A stretch of 16,618 nucleotides of DNA. Source: Quadrisphaera sp. (GTDB taxonomy: Bacteria > Actinomycetota > Actinomycetes > Actinomycetales > Quadrisphaeraceae). The notes beneath the pieces are model-generated. The model made no database searches. It was not told the DNA's origin and saw nothing but the letters and a program-made list of their open reading frames with translations. A program made the translations under genes and the position numbers. Of the stretch, positions 9,239 to 16,249 are shown one piece after another. The stretch covers positions 1-16,618 of the forward strand of contig JARIBR010000018.1 of assembly GCA_029258695.1 (NCBI GenBank), written 5' to 3'. The first letter of the stretch is position 1. The number at the start of each line of letters is the position of its first letter.

Positions 9239-9985
9239 GTGCTGCTGCTGGCGATCGACACGTCCACCACCGTGCGCGTCGCCGTGGCCCACGCGCCCGA
9301 CGGCCCCGACGGCCCCGACGCCCCTGACGGTGCCGGCGCCGAGAACCGGCCCCGCGTCCTGGCGCGTCGCGTCGAGACCGATCCGCGGCGCCACGTCGAG
9401 CTCCTCGCCCCCGCGATCACGCACGTCCTCGACGCCGCAGGGGCGCAGCGCCGCGACCTCACGCACGTCGTCGTGGGGACCGGTCCGGCGCCGTTCACCG
9501 GCCTGCGCGTCGGCATCACCACGGCGCTGGTGCTCGCCGAGGCGCTCGGCCTGGGCATCGGCGGGGTGTGCAGCCTGGACGCGGTGGTCGCGACGGCGCT
9601 CGACGAGGCGGAGCGCTCAGGGGCACCGCTGACCGGCGAGGTGGTCGCGGTCACCGACGCCAAGCGTCGTGAGGTGCACTGGGCGCGCTACGCCGTCGAC
9701 GGCGCCGGTGCGCCGCGACGCCGGGAGGGCCCGCACGTCGGCGCCCCGGCGTCCGTGGCGCCGGGGCGTCTCGTCGGCCCGGGGGCAGCGATGGTGCTGG
9801 CCTCTCGTGAGGAGGAGTGCAGCGGGGGCGACGTCGAGCCGGACCTCGCCGCCGGTGGCCTGGACCCGGGCGTGCTCGCGACCCTCGCGCTCCGGCGCCT
9901 CGCCGCGGGGGAGCCGCTGGAGGCGGCCGCTCCGCGGTACCTGCGCCGTCCCGACGCGCGCCCCCTGGCGGGCCCGGCGCCGTGA
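9239..9985 (+). CDS. tsaB: tRNA t6A37 biosynthesis protein TsaB
   Basis: TsaB is the ASKHA-fold partner that dimerises with TsaD and scaffolds TsaE in t6A37 synthesis. The 248-residue protein starts MLLLAIDTSTTVRVAV, the family's first strand-turn motif. It has HVELLAPAITHVLDAAG and the strongly conserved GTGPAPFTGLRVGITTALVLAEAL, followed by the usual AVTDAKRREVHWARY strand. Inserted after the second strand (about residues 20-33) is a Pro-Asp-Gly repeat encoded by four 9-bp units. The C-terminus ends in APRYLRRPDA, as TsaB proteins commonly do. The GTG at 9239 puts the conserved IDTS motif at residues 6-9; upstream in-frame sequence belongs to the gene-free gap. It overlaps rimI by GTGA at 9982-9985. 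A leaderless promoter box lies immediately upstream. Confidence 0.94.
   Translation: MLLLAIDTSTTVRVAVAHAPDGPDGPDAPDGAGAENRPRVLARRVETDPRRHVELLAPAITHVLDAAGAQRRDLTHVVVGTGPAPFTGLRVGITTALVLAEALGLGIGGVCSLDAVVATALDEAERSGAPLTGEVVAVTDAKRREVHWARYAVDGAGAPRRREGPHVGAPASVAPGRLVGPGAAMVLASREEECSGGDVEPDLAAGGLDPGVLATLALRRLAAGEPLEAAAPRYLRRPDARPLAGPAP
9296..9331 (+). repeat. Four 9-bp units in tsaB encoding Pro-Asp-Gly repeats
   Basis: Units at 9296, 9305, 9314 and 9323 read CCCGACGGC twice, CCCGACGCC, then CCTGACGGT, encoding PDG-PDG-PDA-PDG. The repeat keeps frame and falls in a surface loop region between early beta strands of TsaB, so length changes should be tolerated. It looks like replication-slippage expansion. 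Confidence 0.8.
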
Positions 9986-10554
9986 TCCTGGGGCCAGCGC
10001 CGCCGGTCGGGGCGTCAGGGGCGCAGCGGGGCCCTCGGGGCGGGTCGCCGCAGGACGAGCCCGCCGCGGCGCCGGTGCTGCGGGCGATGCGCTGGTGGGA
10101 CGCCGCCGCCGTGGCAGCGGCCGAGCAGCACCTCTTCGGCGGCGACGCCTGGAGCGAGGAGGCCGTGTGGGGTGAGCTCGCCGCGCCGGGCCGGTGGTAC
10201 GTCGTCGCCGTCGAGGGCGAGACCCTGCTGGGCTACGCGGGCCTCGCCGGGCCGTTCGAGCGCGGCGGTGACGCCGATGTGGCCACCGTCGCCGTCCTCG
10301 AGCGCGCCCAGCGCCGGGGGCTGGGCCGGACGCTGCTGCGGGCCCTGCTCGCCGAGGCGGCGCGCCGCGGAGCGGGCAGCGTGCTGCTGGAGGTGGCGGT
10401 CGGCAACGCCGGCGCGGCGGCGCTGTACGCCGCGGAGGGGTTCGAGAAGATCGCCGTGCGGCGCCGGTACTACGCGGACGGCTCCGACGCCGACGTCCTG
10501 CGCTGGCGCCCTCGCGCCGGCGGCGGGTCCGGCCCGGATAGCGTCATGACGTGA
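9982..10554 (+). CDS. rimI: Ribosomal protein S18-alanine N-acetyltransferase-like GNAT protein
   Basis: This GNAT-fold acetyltransferase is of the RimI family, whose reference member acetylates the N-terminal alanine of ribosomal protein S18. The core starts with [25 protein letters not shown], has the acetyl-CoA pyrophosphate-binding motif QRRGLG (110-115 in the long form), [18 protein letters not shown], and the RimI-typical [16 protein letters not shown] ending. Two starts are possible. GTG 9982 overlaps the tsaB stop by four bases, like other junctions here, and gives 190 residues with a Gly/Pro/Ala-rich N-terminal 31 residues that match no part of the fold. GTG 10075 gives a canonical 159-residue protein. 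I report the longer form because of the repeated GTGA coupling. Position between tsaB and tsaD is the standard context; the true substrate is not shown by sequence. Confidence 0.88.
   Translation: MILGPAPPVGASGAQRGPRGGSPQDEPAAAPVLRAMRWWDAAAVAAAEQHLFGGDAWSEEAVWGELAAPGRWYVVAVEGETLLGYAGLAGPFERGGDADVATVAVLERAQRRGLGRTLLRALLAEAARRGAGSVLLEVAVGNAGAAALYAAEGFEKIAVRRRYYADGSDADVLRWRPRAGGGSGPDSVMT
10539..10544 (+). promoter_or_regulatory. Possible -10 box (TAGCGT) at the tsaD start
   Basis: TAGCGT fits TANNNT and ends exactly 6 bases before the tsaD GTG, the same geometry as at tsaB. It lies within the last codons of rimI, so it could provide internal, leaderless expression of tsaD in addition to read-through. 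The motif is short and could occur by chance; repetition of the spacing is the main support. Confidence 0.4.
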
Positions 10555-11618
10555 GCAGCGAGCCCCTGGTCCTCGGCATCGAGACCTCCTGCGACGAGAC
10601 CGGCGTCGCCCTGGTGCGCGGGCGCGACCTGCTCGGGCAGGCTCTCGCCTCCAGCGTGGAGGAGCACGCCCGCTTCGGGGGCGTCGTCCCCGAGGTCGCC
10701 TCGCGGGCCCACCTCGAGGCGATGCTGCCCACGCTGCGCCGCGCCCTCGACGACGCCGGTGTGGCCCTGCCCGACGTCGACGCGGTCGCGGTCACCGCCG
10801 GACCCGGCCTCGCGGGGGCGCTGATGGTGGGCGTCGCCGCGGCGAAGGCCCTGGCGCTCGCGCTCGACGTGCCGCTCTACGGCGTGAACCACCTCGACGC
10901 CCACGTCGCCGTCGCCCTGCTGACCGGCGCCCCGCTCCCGGACCCGGCGCTCGCACTGCTCGTCTCCGGTGGGCACACCGAGCTGCTGCTGGTCCGCGAC
11001 GGAGCCCGTGACGTCACCGTCCTGGGTCAGACCCTCGACGACGCCGCCGGTGAGGCCTTCGACAAGGTCGCCCGCCTCCTCGGCCTGGGGTATCCCGGGG
11101 GCCCGCACCTCCAGCGCGCCGCGGAGAGCGGTGACCCGACGGCTGTCCGCTTCCCCCGGGGGCTGACCGCCGCGCACGACCTGCGCCGCCACCCCTACGA
11201 CTTCTCCTTCTCCGGCCTCAAGACCGCTGTCGCCCGTCACGTCCATGCCGCGGAGCGGGGCGGGGGAGCGCTGCCGGAGCAGGCCGTCGCCGACGTCGCC
11301 GCGAGCTTCCAGGAGTCCGTGGCCGACGTGCTCTCCGCGAAGACGGTGGCCGCGGCCCGTGAGCACGGTGTCGGCACCGTGCTCCTGGGCGGCGGCGTGG
11401 CCGCGAACTCCCGGGTGCGCTCGCTGCTCGACGAGCGCTGCACGGCGGCCGGCCTCGAGCTGCGGGTCCCGCCGATCTCGCTGTGCACCGACAACGGCGC
11501 CATGGTCGCGGCGCTCGCGGCCCAGGTGCTGCGCGACGGCGGGGCGCCCTCGGCCATGGACCTCGGCGCGGACCCCGGCCTGGCGGCCCCCGTGGTGCAC
11601 GTCCCCGCCGGCGGGTAG
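10551..11618 (+). CDS. tsaD: tRNA N6-adenosine threonylcarbamoyltransferase TsaD
   Basis: TsaD is the catalytic subunit that transfers the threonylcarbamoyl group to A37 of ANN-decoding tRNAs, working with TsaB and TsaE. The 355-residue protein has the signature [15 protein letters not shown] at its start, [15 protein letters not shown], and the metal-binding NHLDAHVAV with His114 and His118 in HxxxH spacing (most homologues have NHLEGH or similar). It continues with [55 protein letters not shown], and the final metal-ligand block CTDNGAMVA (Asp314). All expected residues are present. The GTG start overlaps the rimI stop (GTGA). TsaC, the enzyme making the threonylcarbamoyl-AMP intermediate, is not in this window and must be encoded elsewhere. 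Confidence 0.98.
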   Translation: MSSEPLVLGIETSCDETGVALVRGRDLLGQALASSVEEHARFGGVVPEVASRAHLEAMLPTLRRALDDAGVALPDVDAVAVTAGPGLAGALMVGVAAAKALALALDVPLYGVNHLDAHVAVALLTGAPLPDPALALLVSGGHTELLLVRDGARDVTVLGQTLDDAAGEAFDKVARLLGLGYPGGPHLQRAAESGDPTAVRFPRGLTAAHDLRRHPYDFSFSGLKTAVARHVHAAERGGGALPEQAVADVAASFQESVADVLSAKTVAAAREHGVGTVLLGGGVAANSRVRSLLDERCTAAGLELRVPPISLCTDNGAMVAALAAQVLRDGGAPSAMDLGADPGLAAPVVHVPAGG

Positions 11619-11661
11619 GCGGCGACCCTCCGGCGGCGGCGGCGCGTGGCAGCCTCGCCGC

Positions 11662-12369
11662 GTGACCACGACGCCGGAGCAGCACGTCATCGGCCTGAAG
11701 CAGGCGTTCTCGACGCTCGGTCTCCTCGTCGTCGCCGCGGCAGGGCTCGTCGGGGCGATCGTCGCGCTGGACCGGTCGGGGTGGGTGCGCTTCAGCCTCG
11801 TCGGGGTCGTCCTGCTCGTGGCGGGCGGCCTGGGGCTCGTCGCCCTCGCGCTGGTGCGCTGGTGGCTGCTCGCCCGCCACGGGTGGTCATGGACCGACCT
11901 GGGCTTTCGCCGTCCGGGGCCACGCATCCTCCACCTGCTCTGGCAGGTGCCGCTGATCATCATCACCGGTGCGATCGTGCAGGGAGTCTTCACGGTCGTC
12001 GTCCTCGGCGACCCCGAGGGATCGACGGACGCGTCGGCCCTCGACGACGTCGTGGTCGGCGCTCCGGCGTGGGCCGTCGCCGCCGTGGTCGTCGCGGTCT
12101 GCGTCATCACGCCGCTGTGGGAGGAGGCGCTGTTCCGCGGGGCGTTCTTCTCCGGGTTCTCGCGCCGCCTCAGCGCTCCGCTGGCCATCGTGGCCACGGG
12201 CGTGCTCTTCGCCGCCGTCCATGCCCTCCCCCCGGCCCTGCCCTACCTGGTCGTGGTGGGCATCGGCCTCACCTGGCTCCGGTGGTTCCACCACCACCTG
12301 TGGGCGCCGGTCGTCATGCACGCGGTCAACAACGGCATCGTCACGCTGGGTGCGCTGCTCCTCGTGTGA
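11662..12369 (+). CDS. CPBP family intramembrane glutamic endopeptidase-like protein
   Basis: This integral membrane protein belongs to the CPBP/Abi family, which includes Rce1-type CAAX prenyl proteases and bacteriocin-immunity-like proteins. The 235-residue protein has hydrophobic segments near residues 15-38, 42-66, 90-115 and 130-152 and again in the C-terminal half. The diagnostic motifs are present: EEALFRG with Glu154, Glu155 and Arg159; FAAVH with Phe183 and His187; and HAVNN with His220 and Asn224. These are the proposed catalytic or metal-coordinating residues, so the protein looks catalytically competent. The substrate cannot be predicted. It starts at GTG 11662, 43 bp after tsaD and with no ribosome binding site; a weak CAGCCT element ends 6 bases upstream. 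The overlapping upstream open frame within tsaD is an artefact. Confidence 0.88.
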   Translation: MTTTPEQHVIGLKQAFSTLGLLVVAAAGLVGAIVALDRSGWVRFSLVGVVLLVAGGLGLVALALVRWWLLARHGWSWTDLGFRRPGPRILHLLWQVPLIIITGAIVQGVFTVVVLGDPEGSTDASALDDVVVGAPAWAVAAVVVAVCVITPLWEEALFRGAFFSGFSRRLSAPLAIVATGVLFAAVHALPPALPYLVVVGIGLTWLRWFHHHLWAPVVMHAVNNGIVTLGALLLV

Positions 12370-12396
12370 CAGACCGTCCTCGTGCTAGGCAGGGCC

Positions 12397-13644
12397 ATGA
12401 CCTCCACGCCCACCGCCGCCGTGCCGTCCGACCTCCTGCCCCGGGCCCGCGCCCTGCGCGACGACCTGTCCGTCCTGCGCCACGACCTGCACGCCCACCC
12501 CGAGATCGGCCTGGACCTGCCCCGCACGCAGGGCGTGCTGCTCGACGCGCTCTCCGGGCTGGGCTACGAGACCACCACCGGGCAGGGCTGCACCTCGATC
12601 ACCGCCGTGCTGCGCGGCGGCGCACCGTCGCTGGCCGGGGTGGCCGACGCCGAGCGCCCGGTGGTGCTGCTGCGCGCTGACATGGATGCCCTGCCGGTCC
12701 GCGAGGAGGTCGACGTGCCCTTCCGCTCGGTGGTCGACGGCGTGATGCACGCCTGCGGCCACGACCTGCACATGGCCGGCCTCATCGGGGCCGCCCGCCT
12801 GCTGGCCGAGCGGGCCGGTGAGCTGCCCGGTGACGTGGTGCTCATGCTGCAGCCCGGGGAGGAGGGCTTCGACGGTGCGTCGGTGATGATCGACGAGGGG
12901 GTGCTCGAGGCCGCCGGGCGCCGTCCGGACGCCGCGTGGGCGGCGCACGTCTTCTCCTCGACCGGCCCGCGCGGGACGGTGAGCACGCGGCCGGGGCCGC
13001 TGATGGCCGCCTCGAACGTGCTCGACGTGGTGGTGCGCGGCGCCGGCGGTCACGGGTCGGCGCCCGAGCGCGCCGCGGACCCCGTGCCGGCGCTGTGCGA
13101 GATGGTGCTCGGCCTCCAGGCGCGGGTGACGCGCTCGACGTCCCCGTTCGACCCGGCCGTGCTCACCGTCGGGCAGGTGCGCGCCGGCACGGCCAACAAC
13201 ATCATCCCCGCGACGGCGTCCTTGGCGGGCACGGTGCGCTGCTTCGACGACGCGGTGCTGGACCGCCTCGAGGAGGAGGTCCTGCGCTACTGCCGGGGGG
13301 TCGGCGCCGCCCACGGCCTCGAGGTCGAGGCGTCGCTGACTCGTGCCTACCCGGTGACGGTCAACGACGCCGGTGCGGTGGACGTCGCGGAGGCCGCGGT
13401 GGCCGCCGTGCTGGGCGCCGAGCGCTTCGAGCGCCTCGAGCACCCGATCACCGGGGCGGAAGACTTCTCCCGGGTGCTCGCCGCGGTGCCCGGCGCGATG
13501 GTCTTCGTCGCGGCCAGCCCCTACGGCGACGACGCCGTGAAGGCTGACAACCACTCGCCGCTGGCGGCCTTCGACGACGCGGTGATCCCCGACGTCGCGG
13601 CGGTGCTCACCGAGCTGGCGACCCGGACGCTCGCGGGGCGGTGA
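12397..13644 (+). CDS. M20 family metallopeptidase / amidohydrolase (hippurate hydrolase-like)
   Basis: This is a zinc- or manganese-dependent amidohydrolase of the M20D group, which includes hippurate hydrolase, N-acyl-L-amino acid amidohydrolases and IAA-amino acid hydrolases. The 415-residue protein has LRHDLHAHPEIGLDLPRTQ, RADMDALPVREE, the metal motif HACGHD (His118, Cys120, His122) typical of M20D, and QPGEEGFDGA with Glu155-Glu156 supplying the catalytic base and a metal ligand. A dimerisation-domain block includes GAGGHGSAPERAADP, then GTANNIIPATASLAGTVR, and ITGAEDFSRVL with the C-terminal ligand region. ATG 12397 is preferred over GTG 12382, which adds only five residues. A weak GGCAGGG site and a TGCTAGGCA element lie just upstream. 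Exact substrate (acyl-amino acid, peptide or other amide) cannot be read from sequence. It is convergent with the deaminase gene, 24 bp apart. Confidence 0.92.
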   Translation: MTSTPTAAVPSDLLPRARALRDDLSVLRHDLHAHPEIGLDLPRTQGVLLDALSGLGYETTTGQGCTSITAVLRGGAPSLAGVADAERPVVLLRADMDALPVREEVDVPFRSVVDGVMHACGHDLHMAGLIGAARLLAERAGELPGDVVLMLQPGEEGFDGASVMIDEGVLEAAGRRPDAAWAAHVFSSTGPRGTVSTRPGPLMAASNVLDVVVRGAGGHGSAPERAADPVPALCEMVLGLQARVTRSTSPFDPAVLTVGQVRAGTANNIIPATASLAGTVRCFDDAVLDRLEEEVLRYCRGVGAAHGLEVEASLTRAYPVTVNDAGAVDVAEAAVAAVLGAERFERLEHPITGAEDFSRVLAAVPGAMVFVAASPYGDDAVKADNHSPLAAFDDAVIPDVAAVLTELATRTLAGR

Positions 13645-13668
13645 CCGCCTCCGCCGGGCTCGGGGACG

Positions 13669-14694
13669 TCACGACCCGTCCGCACGCGAGGCCACCCAGG
13701 CGTCGACGCGCGCCAGGGCGTCGGTGACCAGCGCCGCGGGGGCATGGGCGGCGGCGCGCAGGCCGGAGCGGGCCACGGTGGCGAGCTGCTCGTCGCTCAG
13801 ACCCAGGACGTCGCGGGCGGTGACCACCTCCGCGGCGAGCCGGGGGCCGAACAGCAGCGAGTCGTCGCTGCCGATCGAGCACGGCACGCCCGCCTCCAGC
13901 AGAGCCTTGAGCGGGTGGAGGTCCAGGCTCGCCACCACCGAGAGCAGGACGTTCGAGGTGGGGCAGACGTCGAGGCACACCTGCTCCTCGGCGAGCCGCT
14001 CCACCAGCGAGGGGTCCTCGACCGCGCGCACCCCGTGCCCGAGGCGCTGCGCCCCGAGGTCGTCCAGCGCCGAGCGCACCGACGCCGGTCCGGCCAGCTC
14101 ACCGGCGTGCGGGGCGCTGACCAGCCCCGCCTCACGGGCGATCGCGAAGGCGCGCGCGAACGGAGCCGGCGGGCCGGTCGCCTCGTCGTTGGCGAGCCCG
14201 AAGGAGACCACCTGGTCGGTGCCCGCCTGCCCGCAGGCCGTCGCCAGCGCCTCGGCGTGCGCCGGGTCGCGGGTGCGGTCCGCGGCGACCATGAGCCCGA
14301 ACCCCACCCCGAGCCGCTGCGCCGTGGAGCGGCCCTCGTCGGCGACCATCGCGATGATCTCCGGCACGGTCCCCAGGCGCCCCTCGTAGAACGGGGGGAA
14401 GAACTGCGGCTCCACCCACACCGCGCCGTCCGCGGCGGAGTCCTCGACGACCTCGCGGACCACCCGGCGCAGGTCCTCCTCGGTGCGCAGCACCTCGGTG
14501 GCCGCGACGTAGAGGCCGGCGAAGGCGGCGAACGACCCGAAGCCCCGGGTGCGCGGGACGGGTACGCCGTAGCGGGCGGCCATCTCGGCGAGGGTCTGCG
14601 GGCGCATCGAGCCCTCGAGGTGCAGGTGCAGGTGCGCCAGCGGCAGGCCGGCGAGGTCGCGGCGCGGGGGAGCCGGGGCGTCGAGAGCCGTCAT
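13669..14694 (-). CDS. Adenosine deaminase-like purine deaminase
   Basis: A member of the adenosine/adenine deaminase amidohydrolase family, which removes the 6-amino group of purines in salvage or related metabolism. The 341-residue protein carries the HLHLHLEG metal motif (21-28), APHAGE with the catalytic Glu199, RLGHG, CPTSNVLLSV, and GSDDSLLFG with the metal-binding Asp277-Asp278. These cover all expected zinc and catalytic positions. In classic adenosine deaminases the last block reads as a Thr/Asn-Asp-Asp-Pro type; the GSDDS form here is a variant, so adenosine, adenine, 6-aminodeoxyfutalosine or another aminopurine could be the substrate. The ATG at 14694 lies six bases downstream of a TAGGTT box, suggesting a leaderless transcript. 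It runs in the same direction as the methyltransferase upstream (94-bp gap). Confidence 0.88.
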   Translation of the reverse strand: MTALDAPAPPRRDLAGLPLAHLHLHLEGSMRPQTLAEMAARYGVPVPRTRGFGSFAAFAGLYVAATEVLRTEEDLRRVVREVVEDSAADGAVWVEPQFFPPFYEGRLGTVPEIIAMVADEGRSTAQRLGVGFGLMVAADRTRDPAHAEALATACGQAGTDQVVSFGLANDEATGPPAPFARAFAIAREAGLVSAPHAGELAGPASVRSALDDLGAQRLGHGVRAVEDPSLVERLAEEQVCLDVCPTSNVLLSVVASLDLHPLKALLEAGVPCSIGSDDSLLFGPRLAAEVVTARDVLGLSDEQLATVARSGLRAAAHAPAALVTDALARVDAWVASRADGS

Positions 14695-14700
14695 GGCCCG

Positions 14701-14706
14701 AACCTA
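14701..14706 (-). promoter_or_regulatory. -10 box (TAGGTT on the minus strand) for a leaderless deaminase transcript
   Basis: On the minus strand TAGGTT fits TANNNT and ends 6 bases before the deaminase ATG, the spacing also seen at tsaB and tsaD. No ribosome binding site is present. The -35 region would fall inside or just past the adjacent CGA microsatellite, so no conventional -35 can be assigned. Confidence 0.55.
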
Positions 14707-14707
14707 C

Positions 14708-14733
14708 CGACGACGACGACGACGACGACGACG
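14708..14733. repeat. (CGA)n trinucleotide microsatellite, about 8.7 units
   Basis: Eight uninterrupted CGA units run from 14708 to 14731, followed by CG and a degenerate continuation of CGG/CGA triplets. The tract is non-coding in the annotation: it lies in the 94-bp gap between the methyltransferase stop and the deaminase start, directly abutting the deaminase -10 box. It occupies the spacer and -35 region of the inferred promoter, so unit gain or loss would move upstream elements in 3-bp steps. Regulation by slippage is only inferred. Confidence 0.85.
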
Positions 14734-14788
14734 CCGGCGGCGACGACGCGGCGCTGCTCGTGCGCGGCGCCGCGTCCGAGAGCCGCCC

Positions 14789-16036
14789 TCAGCGCAGGCG
14801 CTGCGCGATCACCATCACCGGTTGGCCGGCCACCCGGGTGAGCAGCAGCGACGCCTCGGGGCGCTGCGCGGCGCCGCGGCCGGTACCGGCGTTGCCGGAG
14901 AGCCGGAGCTGGCGGCGCAGGAGCTCGACGTCCACGGCGCTGCCGCGCTTGAGGATCTCCACCCGGGTGGTGCCGCGGGCGCGCAGGTGGCTGCGCAGGG
15001 TCTTGAGCGAGAAGGGCAGGACCTCCTCGACGGCGAAGGCGCTCGCGAGGGGGGTGCTCACGTGCTCGGGCGCGCTGACGTAGGCGATGGAGGGGTCGAG
15101 CAGCTCCCCGCCGACCGCCGCGGCCACCTGGCCCACGAGCCCGGAGCGCACCACGGCGCCGTCGGGGTCGTAGAGGTAGGGCCCGACGTCCGCGAGGGAC
15201 GTGACCGCGTCCGGCGCCGTGAGGCCGACGTCACTCACCTCCGCGGCGGAGCCGCCGCGGAGCACCAGCGCCGTGCGCGCCAGACCGGGCCGGGCCAGCG
15301 GACCGCACCACACGGCGGCCTCCACGACGTCGCCGTCGACCGAGACCCACTGCGTCTCGGCGCCGTGGGGAGCGCCTGCGGCGAGGTCTCGGTCGATCCC
15401 CGGCGCCAGCTTCACGCCGGTGGCCGGCACGACGGCGGCGACGGCCATCACCTCGTCCCACGACGGCGAGGCCTGCCTCGGGTCGAGGACGCGGCGACCC
15501 GACGCGGTGCGCCGCGCGGGGTCCACCCACACGCCGTCACCGGGTCCGATGCCGTCTCGTCCGGAGACGAGGTCGATGTCCGCGGCGCGCGCGTGGCGGA
15601 CCCGAGCGCCGGGCCAGTGGCGCAGGTTGACGGCGGCGATCGCGGCGGTGGTCTCGTCGGCGTCGACAGCGAGGACCTCACGGTCCAGCCCGGCGAGGGC
15701 CATGGCATCACCGCCGATGCCGCACCCGAGATCGGCCACCCGGGTGATGCCGGCCCCGGCGTAGCGCCGGGCGTGGTGGGCGGCGACCTCGAGGCGCGTG
15801 GCCTGCTCCAGCCCGGCGGGGGTGAAGAGCATCGACGCGGCGAACGGCCCGAACTTTGCCTGCGCTCGCGCCCGCAGCCGTGACTGCGTCATGGCCGCGG
15901 CGACGAGGTCGGCGTCCGCGCCGCCGCGCCTCAGCCGCTCGCCGAGGGCGAGGGCCGACGCCTCGTCGTAGGGGGGCAGCGCCTCGAGCAGCGCCCATCC
16001 CTCCGGGGTGAGGAGCGTCGCCAGGGAGGTCGTCAC
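14789..16036 (-). CDS. Class I SAM-dependent methyltransferase with THUMP-like C-terminal domain
   Basis: The 415-residue protein has three parts: a helical N-terminal region (1-90) with QSRLRARAQAKFG and LFTPAGLEQATR; a Rossmann methyltransferase core with SAM-binding VADLGCGIGGDAMALA (about 100-115), an acidic ribose-binding VLAVDADETT, and motif IV VWVDPARRT (170-177); and a C-terminal domain with LPFSLKTLRSHLRARGTTRVEILKRG-like sequence resembling the THUMP-like domain of this actinobacterial family. The DPARR motif is related to the D/N-PP-Y/F class that methylates nitrogen atoms, and THUMP-like domains suggest an RNA substrate. The actual substrate is unknown to me. It starts at GTG 16036 and ends 94 bp before the deaminase. 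It is divergent from groES across a 254-bp regulatory region, where the minus-strand element CACGAT 7 bases upstream may be its -10. Confidence 0.8.
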   Translation of the reverse strand: MTTSLATLLTPEGWALLEALPPYDEASALALGERLRRGGADADLVAAAMTQSRLRARAQAKFGPFAASMLFTPAGLEQATRLEVAAHHARRYAGAGITRVADLGCGIGGDAMALAGLDREVLAVDADETTAAIAAVNLRHWPGARVRHARAADIDLVSGRDGIGPGDGVWVDPARRTASGRRVLDPRQASPSWDEVMAVAAVVPATGVKLAPGIDRDLAAGAPHGAETQWVSVDGDVVEAAVWCGPLARPGLARTALVLRGGSAAEVSDVGLTAPDAVTSLADVGPYLYDPDGAVVRSGLVGQVAAAVGGELLDPSIAYVSAPEHVSTPLASAFAVEEVLPFSLKTLRSHLRARGTTRVEILKRGSAVDVELLRRQLRLSGNAGTGRGAAQRPEASLLLTRVAGQPVMVIAQRLR

Positions 16037-16118
16037 GGCGGCGATCGTGCCAGGGCTCGGCGCGCGTCGGAGCAGGACGTCGTCAGCGGGCGTCGAGCAG
16101 CACGGCTGAGCGCGAGCT

Positions 16119-16145
16119 CTGGCACTCGAGTTGACCGAGTGCTAA
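16119..16145 (+). promoter_or_regulatory. CIRCE operator 1 (HrcA binding site)
   Basis: The left half CTGGCACTC and right half GAGTGCTAA are separated by 9 bases, the exact CIRCE layout (TTAGCACTC-N9-GAGTGCTAA). The right half is a perfect match and the left matches 7 of 9. It contains the groES -35 hexamer in its spacer, so HrcA bound here would block RNA polymerase until heat stress inactivates the repressor. hrcA itself is not in the window. Confidence 0.93.
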
Positions 16146-16160
16146 CGCCGGGCCTACGCT
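16131..16160 (+). promoter_or_regulatory. groES promoter (TTGACC -35, TACGCT -10, 18-bp spacer)
   Basis: TTGACC at 16131-16136 and TACGCT at 16155-16160 are separated by 18 bp, a good housekeeping sigma-factor promoter. The predicted start is near 16167, giving a leader of about 125 bases before groES. The -35 lies within CIRCE 1 and the predicted start lies at the left arm of CIRCE 2. Confidence 0.8.
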
Positions 16161-16164
16161 CATG

Positions 16165-16191
16165 CTGGCACTCGACGACGTCGGGTGCCAG
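16165..16191 (+). promoter_or_regulatory. CIRCE-like operator 2, overlapping the groES transcription start
   Basis: CTGGCACTC and GGGTGCCAG are separated by 9 bases. The arms pair at 8 of 9 positions and keep the GCACTC / GRGTGC core and 9-9-9 geometry of CIRCE. It begins 19 bp after CIRCE 1. Its position at and just after the predicted start would allow a second repression site, and the same repeat could form a hairpin in the 5' leader RNA. Confidence 0.75.
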
Positions 16192-16249
16192 CTGGCGCGG
16201 CACGGTCGGCTCCCGCGACGACGACCACGCCACCAGCGCCAGAAGACCT

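Noticed and set aside
11662..12369. CPBP protein as bacteriocin immunity or phage-defence gene
   Set aside because: The family motifs do not separate these roles, and no toxin, bacteriocin or defence gene lies nearby.
13645..13668. Terminator between the convergent M20 and deaminase genes
   Set aside because: Only 24 bp are available and no convincing inverted repeat was seen; termination may occur inside the opposing genes.
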